A program made the translations under genes and the position numbers. DNA of 64,000 nt from Bacteroidales bacterium. GTDB taxonomy: Bacteria; Bacteroidota; Bacteroidia; Bacteroidales; JAGOPY01. This document shows positions 13,832-21,721 of this stretch, piece by piece (position 1 is the first letter of the stretch; each line of letters starts with the position of its first letter). Below the pieces are notes generated by a model. That model worked only from the letters and a program-made list of their open reading frames with translations. It ran no database searches and was not told the origin of the DNA. The stretch lies in assembly GCA_017991835.1 (NCBI GenBank), contig JAGOPY010000008.1:62001-126000 (forward strand). Direction: 5' to 3'.

Positions 13832-15865
13832 ATGAAACACTTGTTTTACCTTTCAGCAGTTTTATTGGTCCTATCATCCTGCCAATTCATTCCTCCCAAA
13901 AAAATCTGGCTGCACGATTTGGATATCTCGAAGATGGAGGCGGGATGGGGTATTTCAAGATCAAAGCTGACAGTTGACAGTAACCAGTTGACAGTAGCGG
14001 GAAAAGTATACGAAAACGGAGTCGGTACGCATGCCATCAGCAAAATGATGATCGATTTTTGCGATCGTAGCGGCGGAAAATCTTCCGCTGATGGCGGAAA
14101 ATATTCCGCCGCTACGGGAAATAAATCCTGCCCATCCAAGGCCATCCGGTTCTCAGCGCTGGTGGGTATTGACGATGAAGCCAATAACGAGAGGGCCTCG
14201 GCAGAGTTTTTCGTGATCGGCGATCAACAGGTTCTCTGGCGCAGCGGCGTGATGAAGTTCGGCGATCCTCCGCGCAGTGCCGATGTAAAGCTCGACGGGG
14301 TTAAAAAGCTGGCTTTGTATGTTTCCGATGCTGGCGACTACAATTATTACGACCATGCCGACTGGCTCGAGGCTTTTATAGAATACCGGAAAGAACCGCC
14401 GGTGGCGATCAGCCAACCCGTGCCGGAAGCTTATATTTTGACACCTTCTGCAGGAGAAGGCCCACGGATCAACAGCCCGACAGTTTACGGCGCAACACCG
14501 GGCAAACCGTTCCTATTCCGCATACCGGTTTCGGGCCGGCGCCCGATGAATTTCTCGGCGCAAAACCTTCCCGGGACCCTTGAGCTCGATGTGGCTGACG
14601 GTATCATTTCGGGCACGGTGCCCGACAGCGGTACCTATGTTGTGAATATCACCGTAAAAAATGCCATCGGCGAGGTATCCCGGGACCTGAAGATCGTCAC
14701 CGGGCAGGGACTGGCCCTGACGCCGCCGATGGGCTGGAACAGTTGGAACTGCTGGGGCCTGAGCGTAGACGACGCTAAGGTGCGCGCTGCAGCCGACGCT
14801 TTCATCAGCTCCGGCCTGGCTGATCATGGCTGGAGCTACATCAATATCGATGACGGCTGGGAGGCGCCGGAGAGAAATAACAAAGGCGAAATCACTACCA
14901 ATGAGAAATTCCCGGATATGAAGTCGTTGTCAGGATACGTCCACAGCCACGGGCTGAAACTCGGGATCTATTCTTCGCCGGGTCCGCTGACCTGCGGCGG
15001 ATTCTTGGGCAGCTACGAACATGAAAAACAGGATGTGAAGACCTGGTCGGACTGGGGGATCGATTACCTGAAATACGACTGGTGCTCATACGGAAAAATA
15101 GCGTTGAACGATAGCCTCGATGAGCTGCAGAAACCTTACCTGTTAATGGATAAATTGCTTGAGGATGCTCCGAGGGATATCGTTTACAGCCTTTGCCAGT
15201 ACGGTATGGGGAATGTCTGGGAGTGGGGCAGGGAGGTCGGGGGAAATCTCTGGCGTACCACGGGCGACATCACCGACACCTGGGAAAGTATGGCCGGGAT
15301 CGGTTTTACGCAGGATAAATGTTCGCCTTATGCCACCCCGGGCGGATGGAACGACCCGGATATGCTGGTGGTCGGCAAAGTGGGGTGGGGGCCGAACCTG
15401 CACCCCAGCAAACTCACTCCGGACGAGCAATACACGCACATCAGCCTCTGGTGCCTGCTCTCAGCGCCGCTACTGATCGGCTGCGACCTGAGCCAGCTCG
15501 ACGAATTTACCCTGAACCTGCTGACCAATGATGAAGTGCTGGCTGTGAACCAGGATGAACTGGGTCGGCAGGCTGTTTGCATGAAACGGGATTCGGGTTA
15601 CGAGATTTGGTCTAAGACTCTGTCCGACGGTTCCGTTGCAGTCGGGATATTCAATACCGGCCTCGGTTCGCCGGTGGATGGTTTCAACTGGGAGGCCGGC
15701 GGAATGCCGACAAAGAGCATTACGCTAAACTGGGAGGATCTCGGCCTGAGCGGCGTTTACACCGTCAGGGATCTGTGGCGGCAGAAGGATATCGGGCAGT
15801 TCGGCAGCGTATACACAGCCGAGGTTCCTTATCACGGGGTGGTGCTGGTGAAGCTCAGCAGGTAA
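13832..15865 (+). CDS. GH27 alpha-galactosidase with NPCBM and Ig-like domains
   Basis: 677 residues, a lipoprotein by its signal (LVLSSCQF, Cys17). Residues about 24-187 are an NPCBM carbohydrate-binding domain, 200-290 an Ig-like domain (GTYVVNITVKNAIG), and 297-677 the GH27 catalytic barrel plus C-terminal sheet. Expected motifs are all present: PPMGWNSWNCWG, INIDDGW, nucleophile Asp416 in YLKYDWC and acid/base Asp508 in GGWNDPDM. It should release terminal alpha-galactose from polysaccharide outside the cell or in the periplasm. Residues 78-97 (Gly/Ser/Lys-rich) come from an inverted repeat inserted in frame in the NPCBM domain, and residues 45-55 from a TTGACAGT-type repeat. Confidence 0.92.
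   Translation: MKHLFYLSAVLLVLSSCQFIPPKKIWLHDLDISKMEAGWGISRSKLTVDSNQLTVAGKVYENGVGTHAISKMMIDFCDRSGGKSSADGGKYSAATGNKSCPSKAIRFSALVGIDDEANNERASAEFFVIGDQQVLWRSGVMKFGDPPRSADVKLDGVKKLALYVSDAGDYNYYDHADWLEAFIEYRKEPPVAISQPVPEAYILTPSAGEGPRINSPTVYGATPGKPFLFRIPVSGRRPMNFSAQNLPGTLELDVADGIISGTVPDSGTYVVNITVKNAIGEVSRDLKIVTGQGLALTPPMGWNSWNCWGLSVDDAKVRAAADAFISSGLADHGWSYINIDDGWEAPERNNKGEITTNEKFPDMKSLSGYVHSHGLKLGIYSSPGPLTCGGFLGSYEHEKQDVKTWSDWGIDYLKYDWCSYGKIALNDSLDELQKPYLLMDKLLEDAPRDIVYSLCQYGMGNVWEWGREVGGNLWRTTGDITDTWESMAGIGFTQDKCSPYATPGGWNDPDMLVVGKVGWGPNLHPSKLTPDEQYTHISLWCLLSAPLLIGCDLSQLDEFTLNLLTNDEVLAVNQDELGRQAVCMKRDSGYEIWSKTLSDGSVAVGIFNTGLGSPVDGFNWEAGGMPTKSITLNWEDLGLSGVYTVRDLWRQKDIGQFGSVYTAEVPYHGVVLVKLSR
13966..13996. 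repeat. TTGACAGT-type repeat inside the alpha-galactosidase gene
   Basis: GTTGACAGT occurs twice (with CTGACAGT just before), spaced 15 bp, and is translated as LTVDSNQLTV. It looks like an intergenic simple repeat that has entered the coding frame without disrupting it. Confidence 0.5.
14066..14116. repeat. Palindromic repeat inserted in frame in the alpha-galactosidase gene
   Basis: CGTAGCGGCGGAA (14066-14078) is exactly inverted at 14104-14116, with a further GGAA/TTCC pairing inside. The 51 bp equal 17 codons, so the frame is kept. The encoded residues are low-complexity Ser/Gly/Lys and interrupt the NPCBM domain. Confidence 0.8.
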
Positions 15866-15990
15866 ATTCCAAGCACCAAATCCCAAATCCCAAACAAATT
15901 CAAACACCAAGATTTAAAATTAAAAACGCTTAACTTTGATTTTTTGAATTTCTAATTTGTTTGGTGCTTGGTGTTTGGAATTTGGAATTT
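15866..15990. repeat. Imperfect inverted repeat of CCAAACACCAAG-type units
   Basis: The left part has CCAAGCACCAAATCCCAAAT and CAAACAAATTCAAACACC; the right part has the reverse (AATTTGTTTGGTGCTTGG, TGTTTGGAATTTGG). It fills the space between the convergent alpha-galactosidase and flippase-like genes and could fold into a bidirectional transcript end. Confidence 0.6.
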
Positions 15991-16907
15991 CAGAGTTTAA
16001 CCGGTCGAAATATATACCAAACTCCTGCCAGTGAAACAGTTGCCGTGATCAGGTAGAACAGGAAGCTGATCCCGACGGCTACATTCATATCGACATTCAG
16101 TATCTGCGACCCGTAAAGAAAAGTCAGTTCCCTGACCCCCATACCACCGATAGATACCGGCAAAACAGCCACGGCCGATGAAACCAGGAAAATAACCAGG
16201 TAAGAGAGGTGGTTTTCATGTTCACCCAATGCCAGGAGTAAAAACCAGGCACAGGCAACCTGTAACAATTGAACAATGAAACCATATGTAAATGTTACGA
16301 TATTGATCTTCAGGAAATAGGGATAAACAATCTTTGTAAACAAATAATAGCCCAGAAACACCAAGGCAATGGCAATTACTGCGGCACTTAACAATAATCC
16401 TTGACCACCGACCAGAGATCCTTCGGACTGCGCCCTCAGGACAGGCGACCAGCGACCAGTGACTTCAGAATTCAGAAAGGCTACACCAAGTAAAGCAAGT
16501 ACGACCAGTGCCACCATGCCGGAAATGCGGTCGGACAGTACCGCGCCGATAATTTTTTTCGTCCCGGTCTGGTATTTTTTCTGAAGGAGATAGACTTTAT
16601 ACCCATCTCCGCCGATACCACCCGGGAGGAACAGGTTGTAAAACATCCCGAGAAGGTAAAGTTCAATATTCGTTTTTTCTTTCAGGTGAATATCGATGGT
16701 GCGGAAATATATATTCAGCCTGTAGGCTGATACGAGTTTCGAAAGGGCAAAGAAGATGAGAGCCAGGGTAATATATACCAGGTTGGACTGGCTGTACAGG
16801 GCCAGGACCTCTTTCAGTTCTATTTTTCGGATAACAAAGTACAATGCCGCCGCAGTCACAGCGAATTTGAGCAGTGTTTTCAGCAGTCGTTTAAGCTTGC
16901 TTCCCAC
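15990..16907 (-). CDS. Flippase-like membrane protein (lysylphosphatidylglycerol synthase TM / UPF0104 family)
   Basis: 305 residues with about seven membrane helices. Family signs are the start KFAVTAAALYFVIRKIEL, the loop LGMFYNLFLPGGIGGDGYKVY near residue 90 and VLPVSIGGMGVRELTF near 255. The family includes the membrane half of MprF and is widely annotated as flippase-like, moving lipid-linked intermediates. It overlaps the upstream GT2 gene by 17 bp, so they are co-translated and likely act on the same lipid carrier. Residues about 147-171 (EVTGRWSPVLRAQSEGSLVG) come from a GGTCGCTGGTCG-type repeat inserted in frame in a loop. Confidence 0.75.
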   Translation of the reverse strand: MGSKLKRLLKTLLKFAVTAAALYFVIRKIELKEVLALYSQSNLVYITLALIFFALSKLVSAYRLNIYFRTIDIHLKEKTNIELYLLGMFYNLFLPGGIGGDGYKVYLLQKKYQTGTKKIIGAVLSDRISGMVALVVLALLGVAFLNSEVTGRWSPVLRAQSEGSLVGGQGLLLSAAVIAIALVFLGYYLFTKIVYPYFLKINIVTFTYGFIVQLLQVACAWFLLLALGEHENHLSYLVIFLVSSAVAVLPVSIGGMGVRELTFLYGSQILNVDMNVAVGISFLFYLITATVSLAGVWYIFRPVKL

Positions 16908-17835
16908 CTTTGAAAATATTGCTGACGCGGTAAGGCTTTTTTTGTTGTGATTCGTAGTAGGTCCGCATTACCAGTTCGGCGATGATGCCGCTGGTGATCA
17001 TCTGGAAACCGGCGACTACCAGCATGATGCCGAGGATCAGCAGCGGACGTCCCCAGATGTCGTGTCCCAGGATCTTCAGGATCAGCATATAGATGTTGAT
17101 TGCCACGCCGGGCAACAGGATCAGCAATCCCCATTTTCCGAAGAAATGCATCGGTTTCTGAAGGTAGCGTTTGATGAACAGCAGCAGGATCAGGTCGCTG
17201 ATCACTTTGAAAGTTCTGGACAGGCCATATTTCGACTGGCCGTGGATTCGCGGGAAGTGGTTCACATCGACCTGGGTGATCGTGGCGCCGTCGAGGGCCG
17301 CCATGACGGCGATAAAGCGGTGCAGTTCGCCATACAATCCGAGGTTTTTGGCTGTATCCTTTTTAAAGACTTTCAGTGCGCAACCCAGATCTTTCATTTT
17401 GACCCCGGTTGTTTTACGGATGATCCGGTTGGCGATACGCGACGGTATTTTCCGGATCAGCATGCCGTCCTTGCGGTTTTTCCGGTTGCCGGCCACCAGG
17501 TCCCAGTCGCCTTCTCTGGCCACTTTGATCATCATCGGGATATCGGCCGGATCGTTCTGGAGGTCGCCATCCAGGGTGACGATATAATCGCCGGAGGCGA
17601 AATCGATCCCGGCCGACAAGGCTGAACTCTGGCCGTAATTCTTCTTGAATTTCAGAAGGATGACGCGGGGATCGACGATCGACAGGATCATGGGCACGGT
17701 TTTGTCCCTGGAGCCATCATCCACAAAGATCACCTCATAATCCAAACCGGTCAGCGCTTCCCTGATCTTCTCCGACAGGGGAAGGATATTTTCTTCCTCA
17801 TTATAAACTGAAATGACCAGGGAGAGTTCAGGCAT
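16891..17835 (-). CDS. Family 2 glycosyltransferase (polyprenyl-phosphate sugar transferase, DPM1/ArnC type)
   Basis: 314 residues. The N-terminal GT-A domain shows LSLVISVYNEEENI, FVDDGSRDKT, SALSAGIDFASGDYIVTLDGDLQNDP and a FPRIHGQSKYGLSRT segment; two membrane helices follow at about 230-295. Enzymes of this layout load a sugar onto polyprenyl phosphate at the inner face of the membrane. The overlapping flippase-like gene and the GT39 enzyme at 20011 would complete a flip-and-transfer pathway for an envelope glycan or lipid A. The mature sugar cannot be told. Confidence 0.85.
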   Translation of the reverse strand: MPELSLVISVYNEEENILPLSEKIREALTGLDYEVIFVDDGSRDKTVPMILSIVDPRVILLKFKKNYGQSSALSAGIDFASGDYIVTLDGDLQNDPADIPMMIKVAREGDWDLVAGNRKNRKDGMLIRKIPSRIANRIIRKTTGVKMKDLGCALKVFKKDTAKNLGLYGELHRFIAVMAALDGATITQVDVNHFPRIHGQSKYGLSRTFKVISDLILLLFIKRYLQKPMHFFGKWGLLILLPGVAINIYMLILKILGHDIWGRPLLILGIMLVVAGFQMITSGIIAELVMRTYYESQQKKPYRVSNIFKGGKQA

Positions 17836-17870
17836 GGTGTCTGGTTTTGGTGCAAAGATATTTATTTTTC

Positions 17871-17905
17871 AAACGCTGACGGGTCCTTCGGACGCTGTCA
17901 GGTTT
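17871..17905. repeat. REP palindrome upstream of the transposase
   Basis: AAACGCTGACGGGTCC pairs imperfectly with GGACGCTGTCAGGTTT around a TTC loop. It is near-identical to the copy at 18759-18793 on the other side of the transposase. Confidence 0.8.
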
Positions 17906-18014
17906 GAAGGATTTCGAAAAATGATTTTTCATTGAAGACATTTTTCTTATCTTAGCTGCCTGGATATAATCTAAACAGACCTTCCATATTATTCCAACCT
18001 GGTAATTAGTTTCA

Positions 18015-18047
18015 AACCTGACGGCGTCCGAAGGACCTGACGGGGTT
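18015..18047. repeat. REP palindrome just before the transposase
   Basis: AACCTGACGGCGTCCGAAGG then ACCTGACGGGGTT, a hairpin with GTCC/GGAC around GAA. Same family as 18805-18836; it ends 23 bp before the transposase start. Confidence 0.8.
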
Positions 18048-18070
18048 ACAACAGCAGAAAGGAAGGAAAC

Positions 18071-18751
18071 ATGCAAAACTTTGAATTACTTCAACCAGGT
18101 AAATTATACCATGTTTATAATTGTGGAATTAACGGAGAAGATCTTTTCAGGAACAATGCCGATTTTGAAAGATTTCTCCGCTTATTTGAGAAGTATATTA
18201 TGCCTGTCTGCGAGACATACGCATGGGTGTTGATGAAGAATCATTTTCATTTTTTGGTAAGGATTAAGGAGAATATTGGTTATAAATATTCAATGAATGA
18301 TTTTGGAGAAGATAAGGAAAAATTTAATGAATTGAAATGGGAAACAACCAATATTGTATTAACCTGTCAGCATCCTGAGGACCTGAAAGTGATAAAACCA
18401 ACACCCCATCTTCATTTCTCACATCTGTTCAATGCTTATGCGAAATATTTCAATATTAAATATAAGCGACACGGAAGCCTTTTCGAAAGACCATTCCATC
18501 GAAAGAAAATAGACAATAAGAAATACTTTAAAAATGTTATAGTCTATATTCACCAGAATCCTGTTCATCATGGTTTTTGTGATTACCCTGATGAATGGGG
18601 ATGGTCATCGTACCTGACTGTAATCTCCATTAAACCGACACAATTAGATAGGGAAGAAGTTATTGGATGGTTTGATAATGTAGGGAATTTTAAAGATTGC
18701 CATAATAATATAATTGACAGATTGGAGTTTGAAAGATACCTGGGGTTGTAA
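18071..18751 (+). CDS. REP-associated tyrosine transposase (Y1_Tnp, RAYT)
   Basis: 226 residues. The HuH motif is NHFHFLV (His58, His60) and the catalytic Tyr is Tyr159 in YIHQNPVHHG. GSLFERPFHRKKI lies between them, as in the Bacteroidota group of IS200-like REP transposases. These single-strand DNA transposases cut and move REP hairpins. Palindromes of one family lie on both sides (17871-17905, 18015-18047, 18759-18793, 18805-18836) and a 30-bp tandem array of related sequence follows. All key residues are intact, so it may be active. It separates two halves of a glycan locus. Confidence 0.9.
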   Translation: MQNFELLQPGKLYHVYNCGINGEDLFRNNADFERFLRLFEKYIMPVCETYAWVLMKNHFHFLVRIKENIGYKYSMNDFGEDKEKFNELKWETTNIVLTCQHPEDLKVIKPTPHLHFSHLFNAYAKYFNIKYKRHGSLFERPFHRKKIDNKKYFKNVIVYIHQNPVHHGFCDYPDEWGWSSYLTVISIKPTQLDREEVIGWFDNVGNFKDCHNNIIDRLEFERYLGL

Positions 18752-18758
18752 AGTGTTC

Positions 18759-18793
18759 AAACGCTGACGGGTCCTGCGGACACCGTCAGGTTT
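18759..18793. repeat. REP palindrome downstream of the transposase
   Basis: AAACGCTGACGGGTCCTGCG and GACACCGTCAGGTTT, a close copy of 17871-17905, beginning 7 bp after the transposase stop. Confidence 0.8.
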
Positions 18794-18804
18794 GAAGGAT
18801 ATTT

Positions 18805-18836
18805 AACCTGTCAGCGTCCGAAGGACCTGACAGGTT
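18805..18836. repeat. Perfect REP hairpin
   Basis: AACCTGTCAG and CTGACAGGTT are perfect 10-bp arms around C-GTCC-GAA-GGAC: a long hairpin with one bulged C. Its right half overlaps the first unit of the 30-bp array. Confidence 0.9.
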
Positions 18837-18983
18837 GAAATCATCGACTGCAGTGCCTGACAGGTTGAAATCATCGACTGCAGTGCCTGACAGGTTGAAA
18901 TCATCGACTGCAGTGCCTGACAGGTTGAAATCATCGACTGCAGTGCCTGACAGGTTGAAAACAGCGTCCGCAAGACCTGACAG
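18826..18983. repeat. 30-bp tandem array derived from the REP arm
   Basis: Four perfect 30-bp units (18826-18945), each starting CCTGACAGGTTGAAA and holding CTGCAG, then a half unit (18946-18960) and a degenerate end. The start of each unit is the right arm of the REP hairpin. The array ends 27 bp before the epimerase ATG. Confidence 0.95.
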
Positions 18984-19010
18984 AGTTATAAAATAAATAT
19001 CTTTGTCAGC

Positions 19011-20027
19011 ATGAAAAGAATCCTGCTCACCGGTGCTGCCGGCTTTATCGGTTTTCATACGGTAAAAAAACTGGTACAAGCAGGCCATGCTGTTACGGGG
19101 GTCGATAATATCAATAATTATTACGATCCCGAACTGAAATTTGCGAGGCTCAGGGAGTGCGGCATCGACAGGGAGCGGATCAAAGAGCTGGCGCTTATAC
19201 AAAGTTCAACCTTTCCTGGCTACACTTTCATCAAACTCGACCTGAAAGACCGGGAAAAAACCGCACAACTTTTCTCCGGGGAGCCATATGACAGGGTCAT
19301 CCACCTGGCTGCGCAGCCCGGCGCCCGTCACAGCCTGATCGATCCGTTTGTTTACATCGACAGCAATATCGAAGCGTTCATGAATATCCTGGAGGGATGC
19401 CGCCATCAGCGGGTCAAGCACCTGGTCTTTGCCAGCAGTTCGAGCGTCTACGGGAATAATCCGAAACAGCCTTCCGAGGAAACCGATTTTGTGGATCACC
19501 CCATCAGTTTGTACGCGGCCACCAAAAAAGCAAACGAGCTTATGGCCCATACCTACAGCGCCGCATTCGGTATCCCGGTTACGGGGCTGAGGTTCTTTAC
19601 CGTTTACGGCCCCTGGGGAAGGCCTGATATGGCATACTTCAAGTTTGCCCGGGCCATTGATGAAGGCTTGCCAATAGAAGTGTTTAATGGAGGGAATCTT
19701 GAACGTGATTTTACCTATATCGATGATATTATTAAAGGGCTGGTAAAAGTTACGGATATTATCCCTGATGGTAAGATCCCTTACCGCCTGTTTAATATCG
19801 GGCACTCCGAACCGGTCAACCTGCTCCGGTTCATCGAAATTATCGAAGAAAACCTGGGGAAAAAAGCGGTGATGGTCATGAAACCCATGCAGCCCGGTGA
19901 CGTTTTTTCAACGTATGCGGGTACCGGCCTTCTCGAAAAATATGCAGGTTATAAGCCTGAAACAGGCATAGAAGAGGGAATAAAAAGATTTGTTGATTGG
20001 TATATAAATTATGGAAGGAAGAAATAA
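19011..20027 (+). CDS. NAD-dependent sugar-nucleotide epimerase (UDP-glucuronate 4-epimerase-like)
   Basis: 338 residues, extended SDR fold. TGAAGFIGFHT (NAD-binding GxxGxxG) is at the N-terminus, DNINNYYDPELKFARL follows as in UDP-glucuronate 4-epimerases, then SSSSVYGNN and the catalytic YAATKKANE, and the GRPDMAYFKFARAI segment. It should interconvert UDP-glucuronate and UDP-galacturonate. It overlaps the GT39 gene by 17 bp, so the product is probably the sugar used by that transferase pathway. The promoter region upstream is filled with REP-derived repeats. Confidence 0.85.
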   Translation: MKRILLTGAAGFIGFHTVKKLVQAGHAVTGVDNINNYYDPELKFARLRECGIDRERIKELALIQSSTFPGYTFIKLDLKDREKTAQLFSGEPYDRVIHLAAQPGARHSLIDPFVYIDSNIEAFMNILEGCRHQRVKHLVFASSSSVYGNNPKQPSEETDFVDHPISLYAATKKANELMAHTYSAAFGIPVTGLRFFTVYGPWGRPDMAYFKFARAIDEGLPIEVFNGGNLERDFTYIDDIIKGLVKVTDIIPDGKIPYRLFNIGHSEPVNLLRFIEIIEENLGKKAVMVMKPMQPGDVFSTYAGTGLLEKYAGYKPETGIEEGIKRFVDWYINYGRKK

Positions 20028-21645
20028 CAGGGCACTTTATTTCTTCCTGGCACTGGCGGCTCTACTCTTCCTGCCGGCTTTCCTGATCAACCTGAACATG
20101 GTGCAACTGATCCGCGATGAAGCCATCCGCGCCATCGTGGCGTTCGAAATGCTCCAGCGCAACGATTTCATCACACCCACTATCGGCGGGGAGCCTTACC
20201 TGATGAAACCCCCATTGTTCAACTGGATACTGGCTGGCTTCTTTCAGCTCACGGGCAGTTATTCGGAGACGGTGATCCGGATGCCGGTCATCATTACGAT
20301 CGCTCTTTATGCCGGAACCATCTTCCTGTTCCTGCGCAAACCATTCGGCAGCTTTTTTGCCCTGGTCAATGCACTGGCATTTGTAACTTATGGCAGGATA
20401 ATATTTTACGAATCGCTGCACGGCCTCATCGACCTTACTTTTTCGTGGCTTACCTACAGCTTTTTCATGCTTTCATGGCATTTCTTCGAAAGAAAAAAAT
20501 TCCTGGACCTGTTTTTAGTTGCCTATGCCATCACGGCTGTTTCATACCTGTTAAAAGGATTGCCGAGCCTGTATTTCACGGCTGTCACGCTGTTGATCCT
20601 TTTCATCCAGGGGAAAAAGTTCAGGATGCTGTTCAACTGGCGGCATTTCCTCGGGATCGGTTTGCTGATCCTGGTTGTCGGAGGATATTACCTGCTTTAT
20701 TTCAGCCGCAATTCGATTGAACCCGGCAGCGTATTCGAGGTGCTGACCGGGGAAGTAACACGCCGGACCGTAGTGCGTTTCGGGATATGGAAAACCATCC
20801 TTCAACTGTTCACCTACCCCTTCGAAAACATTTATCATTTCCTTCCCTGGTCAGTCCTGGTCATTCTATTTATCAGGAAAGGATCACTGAAACTTATCAA
20901 GGAGAACAGACGCCTGTGGTATATGCTTCTTGTTTTTGTCTTCAACATCATCCCGTACTGGACCTCGCCTGAAACTTATCCCCGTTATATCCTCATGCTG
21001 GTGCCTCTATTTATGACTATCCTTTTCTTTCTTTATTTTGAATATTCAAAACAGGATAACTGGAATAAAAGGGTTGTGGATTATATATTGGGAATAATCT
21101 TAGGATTGGCAGCCATTGCAGCTGTTGTATTTCTTATTCACCCTGCAACGCGTGATCTTCCGCATGTTTTGCAGGTATCCATCGGTTTATTCATAACAAT
21201 GGCATCGATCAGTTTTTTTTACTGGCGCCAGGCAACTTTCCGGCTTTTTTGGGTTATAATAGCAATACTTGTGTTCAGGATCGCATTTAACTACACGATT
21301 ATCCCGTCATGGGAGAAAACCCACCCGGTTGTGGCGACCAAGAAACTGGCTTCAGAGCTGGCTGCGCAAACCCGGGACAAGGACCTGTTTGTTTATTGGA
21401 ATCCTGCATTCAAACCCGATCCTTATTTTCAGTACAGGTATAACAACGAGATATTTACTTTCTACCTTTCAACAGCCAGGGGACGGATTACGGAAGTGAA
21501 AACGGAGAAATTGCCCGGAGCGCTTTACCTGGCGCAATGGGAACACTTGCGAAACATGAAATATAAAGTTATCAGGAAAATTGAGCCAGCCTGGCAGGTC
21601 CCGGTTGTTTTAATTGAATTTTCTGAGCCTAAAGTCAAATTTTAA
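20011..21645 (+). CDS. GT39/ArnT-like membrane glycosyltransferase
   Basis: 544 residues with 11-12 membrane helices. The first periplasmic loop has IRDEAIRAIVAFEMLQRNDF and GGEPYLMKPPLFNW, the acidic and KPPL motifs of ArnT/PMT-type enzymes, which use polyprenyl-phosphate sugars as donors. It is translationally linked to the epimerase (17-bp overlap). With the GT2 and flippase-like genes on the other side of the REP element it would form a lipid-linked sugar transfer pathway, for example adding uronate-derived sugar to lipid A or an envelope protein. The acceptor is unknown. Confidence 0.8.
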   Translation: MEGRNNRALYFFLALAALLFLPAFLINLNMVQLIRDEAIRAIVAFEMLQRNDFITPTIGGEPYLMKPPLFNWILAGFFQLTGSYSETVIRMPVIITIALYAGTIFLFLRKPFGSFFALVNALAFVTYGRIIFYESLHGLIDLTFSWLTYSFFMLSWHFFERKKFLDLFLVAYAITAVSYLLKGLPSLYFTAVTLLILFIQGKKFRMLFNWRHFLGIGLLILVVGGYYLLYFSRNSIEPGSVFEVLTGEVTRRTVVRFGIWKTILQLFTYPFENIYHFLPWSVLVILFIRKGSLKLIKENRRLWYMLLVFVFNIIPYWTSPETYPRYILMLVPLFMTILFFLYFEYSKQDNWNKRVVDYILGIILGLAAIAAVVFLIHPATRDLPHVLQVSIGLFITMASISFFYWRQATFRLFWVIIAILVFRIAFNYTIIPSWEKTHPVVATKKLASELAAQTRDKDLFVYWNPAFKPDPYFQYRYNNEIFTFYLSTARGRITEVKTEKLPGALYLAQWEHLRNMKYKVIRKIEPAWQVPVVLIEFSEPKVKF

Positions 21646-21721
21646 GCATTTGAAATACACATATTAAAAAAGTGTGTTTAACTTTACAGGTTTATTATTT
21701 CACAAAGAAAACATTCTCAAA

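Noticed and set aside
18826..18983. Possible CRISPR array (30-bp units)
   Set aside because: The units are directly joined with no unique spacers and their start is a REP arm; no cas genes are near.
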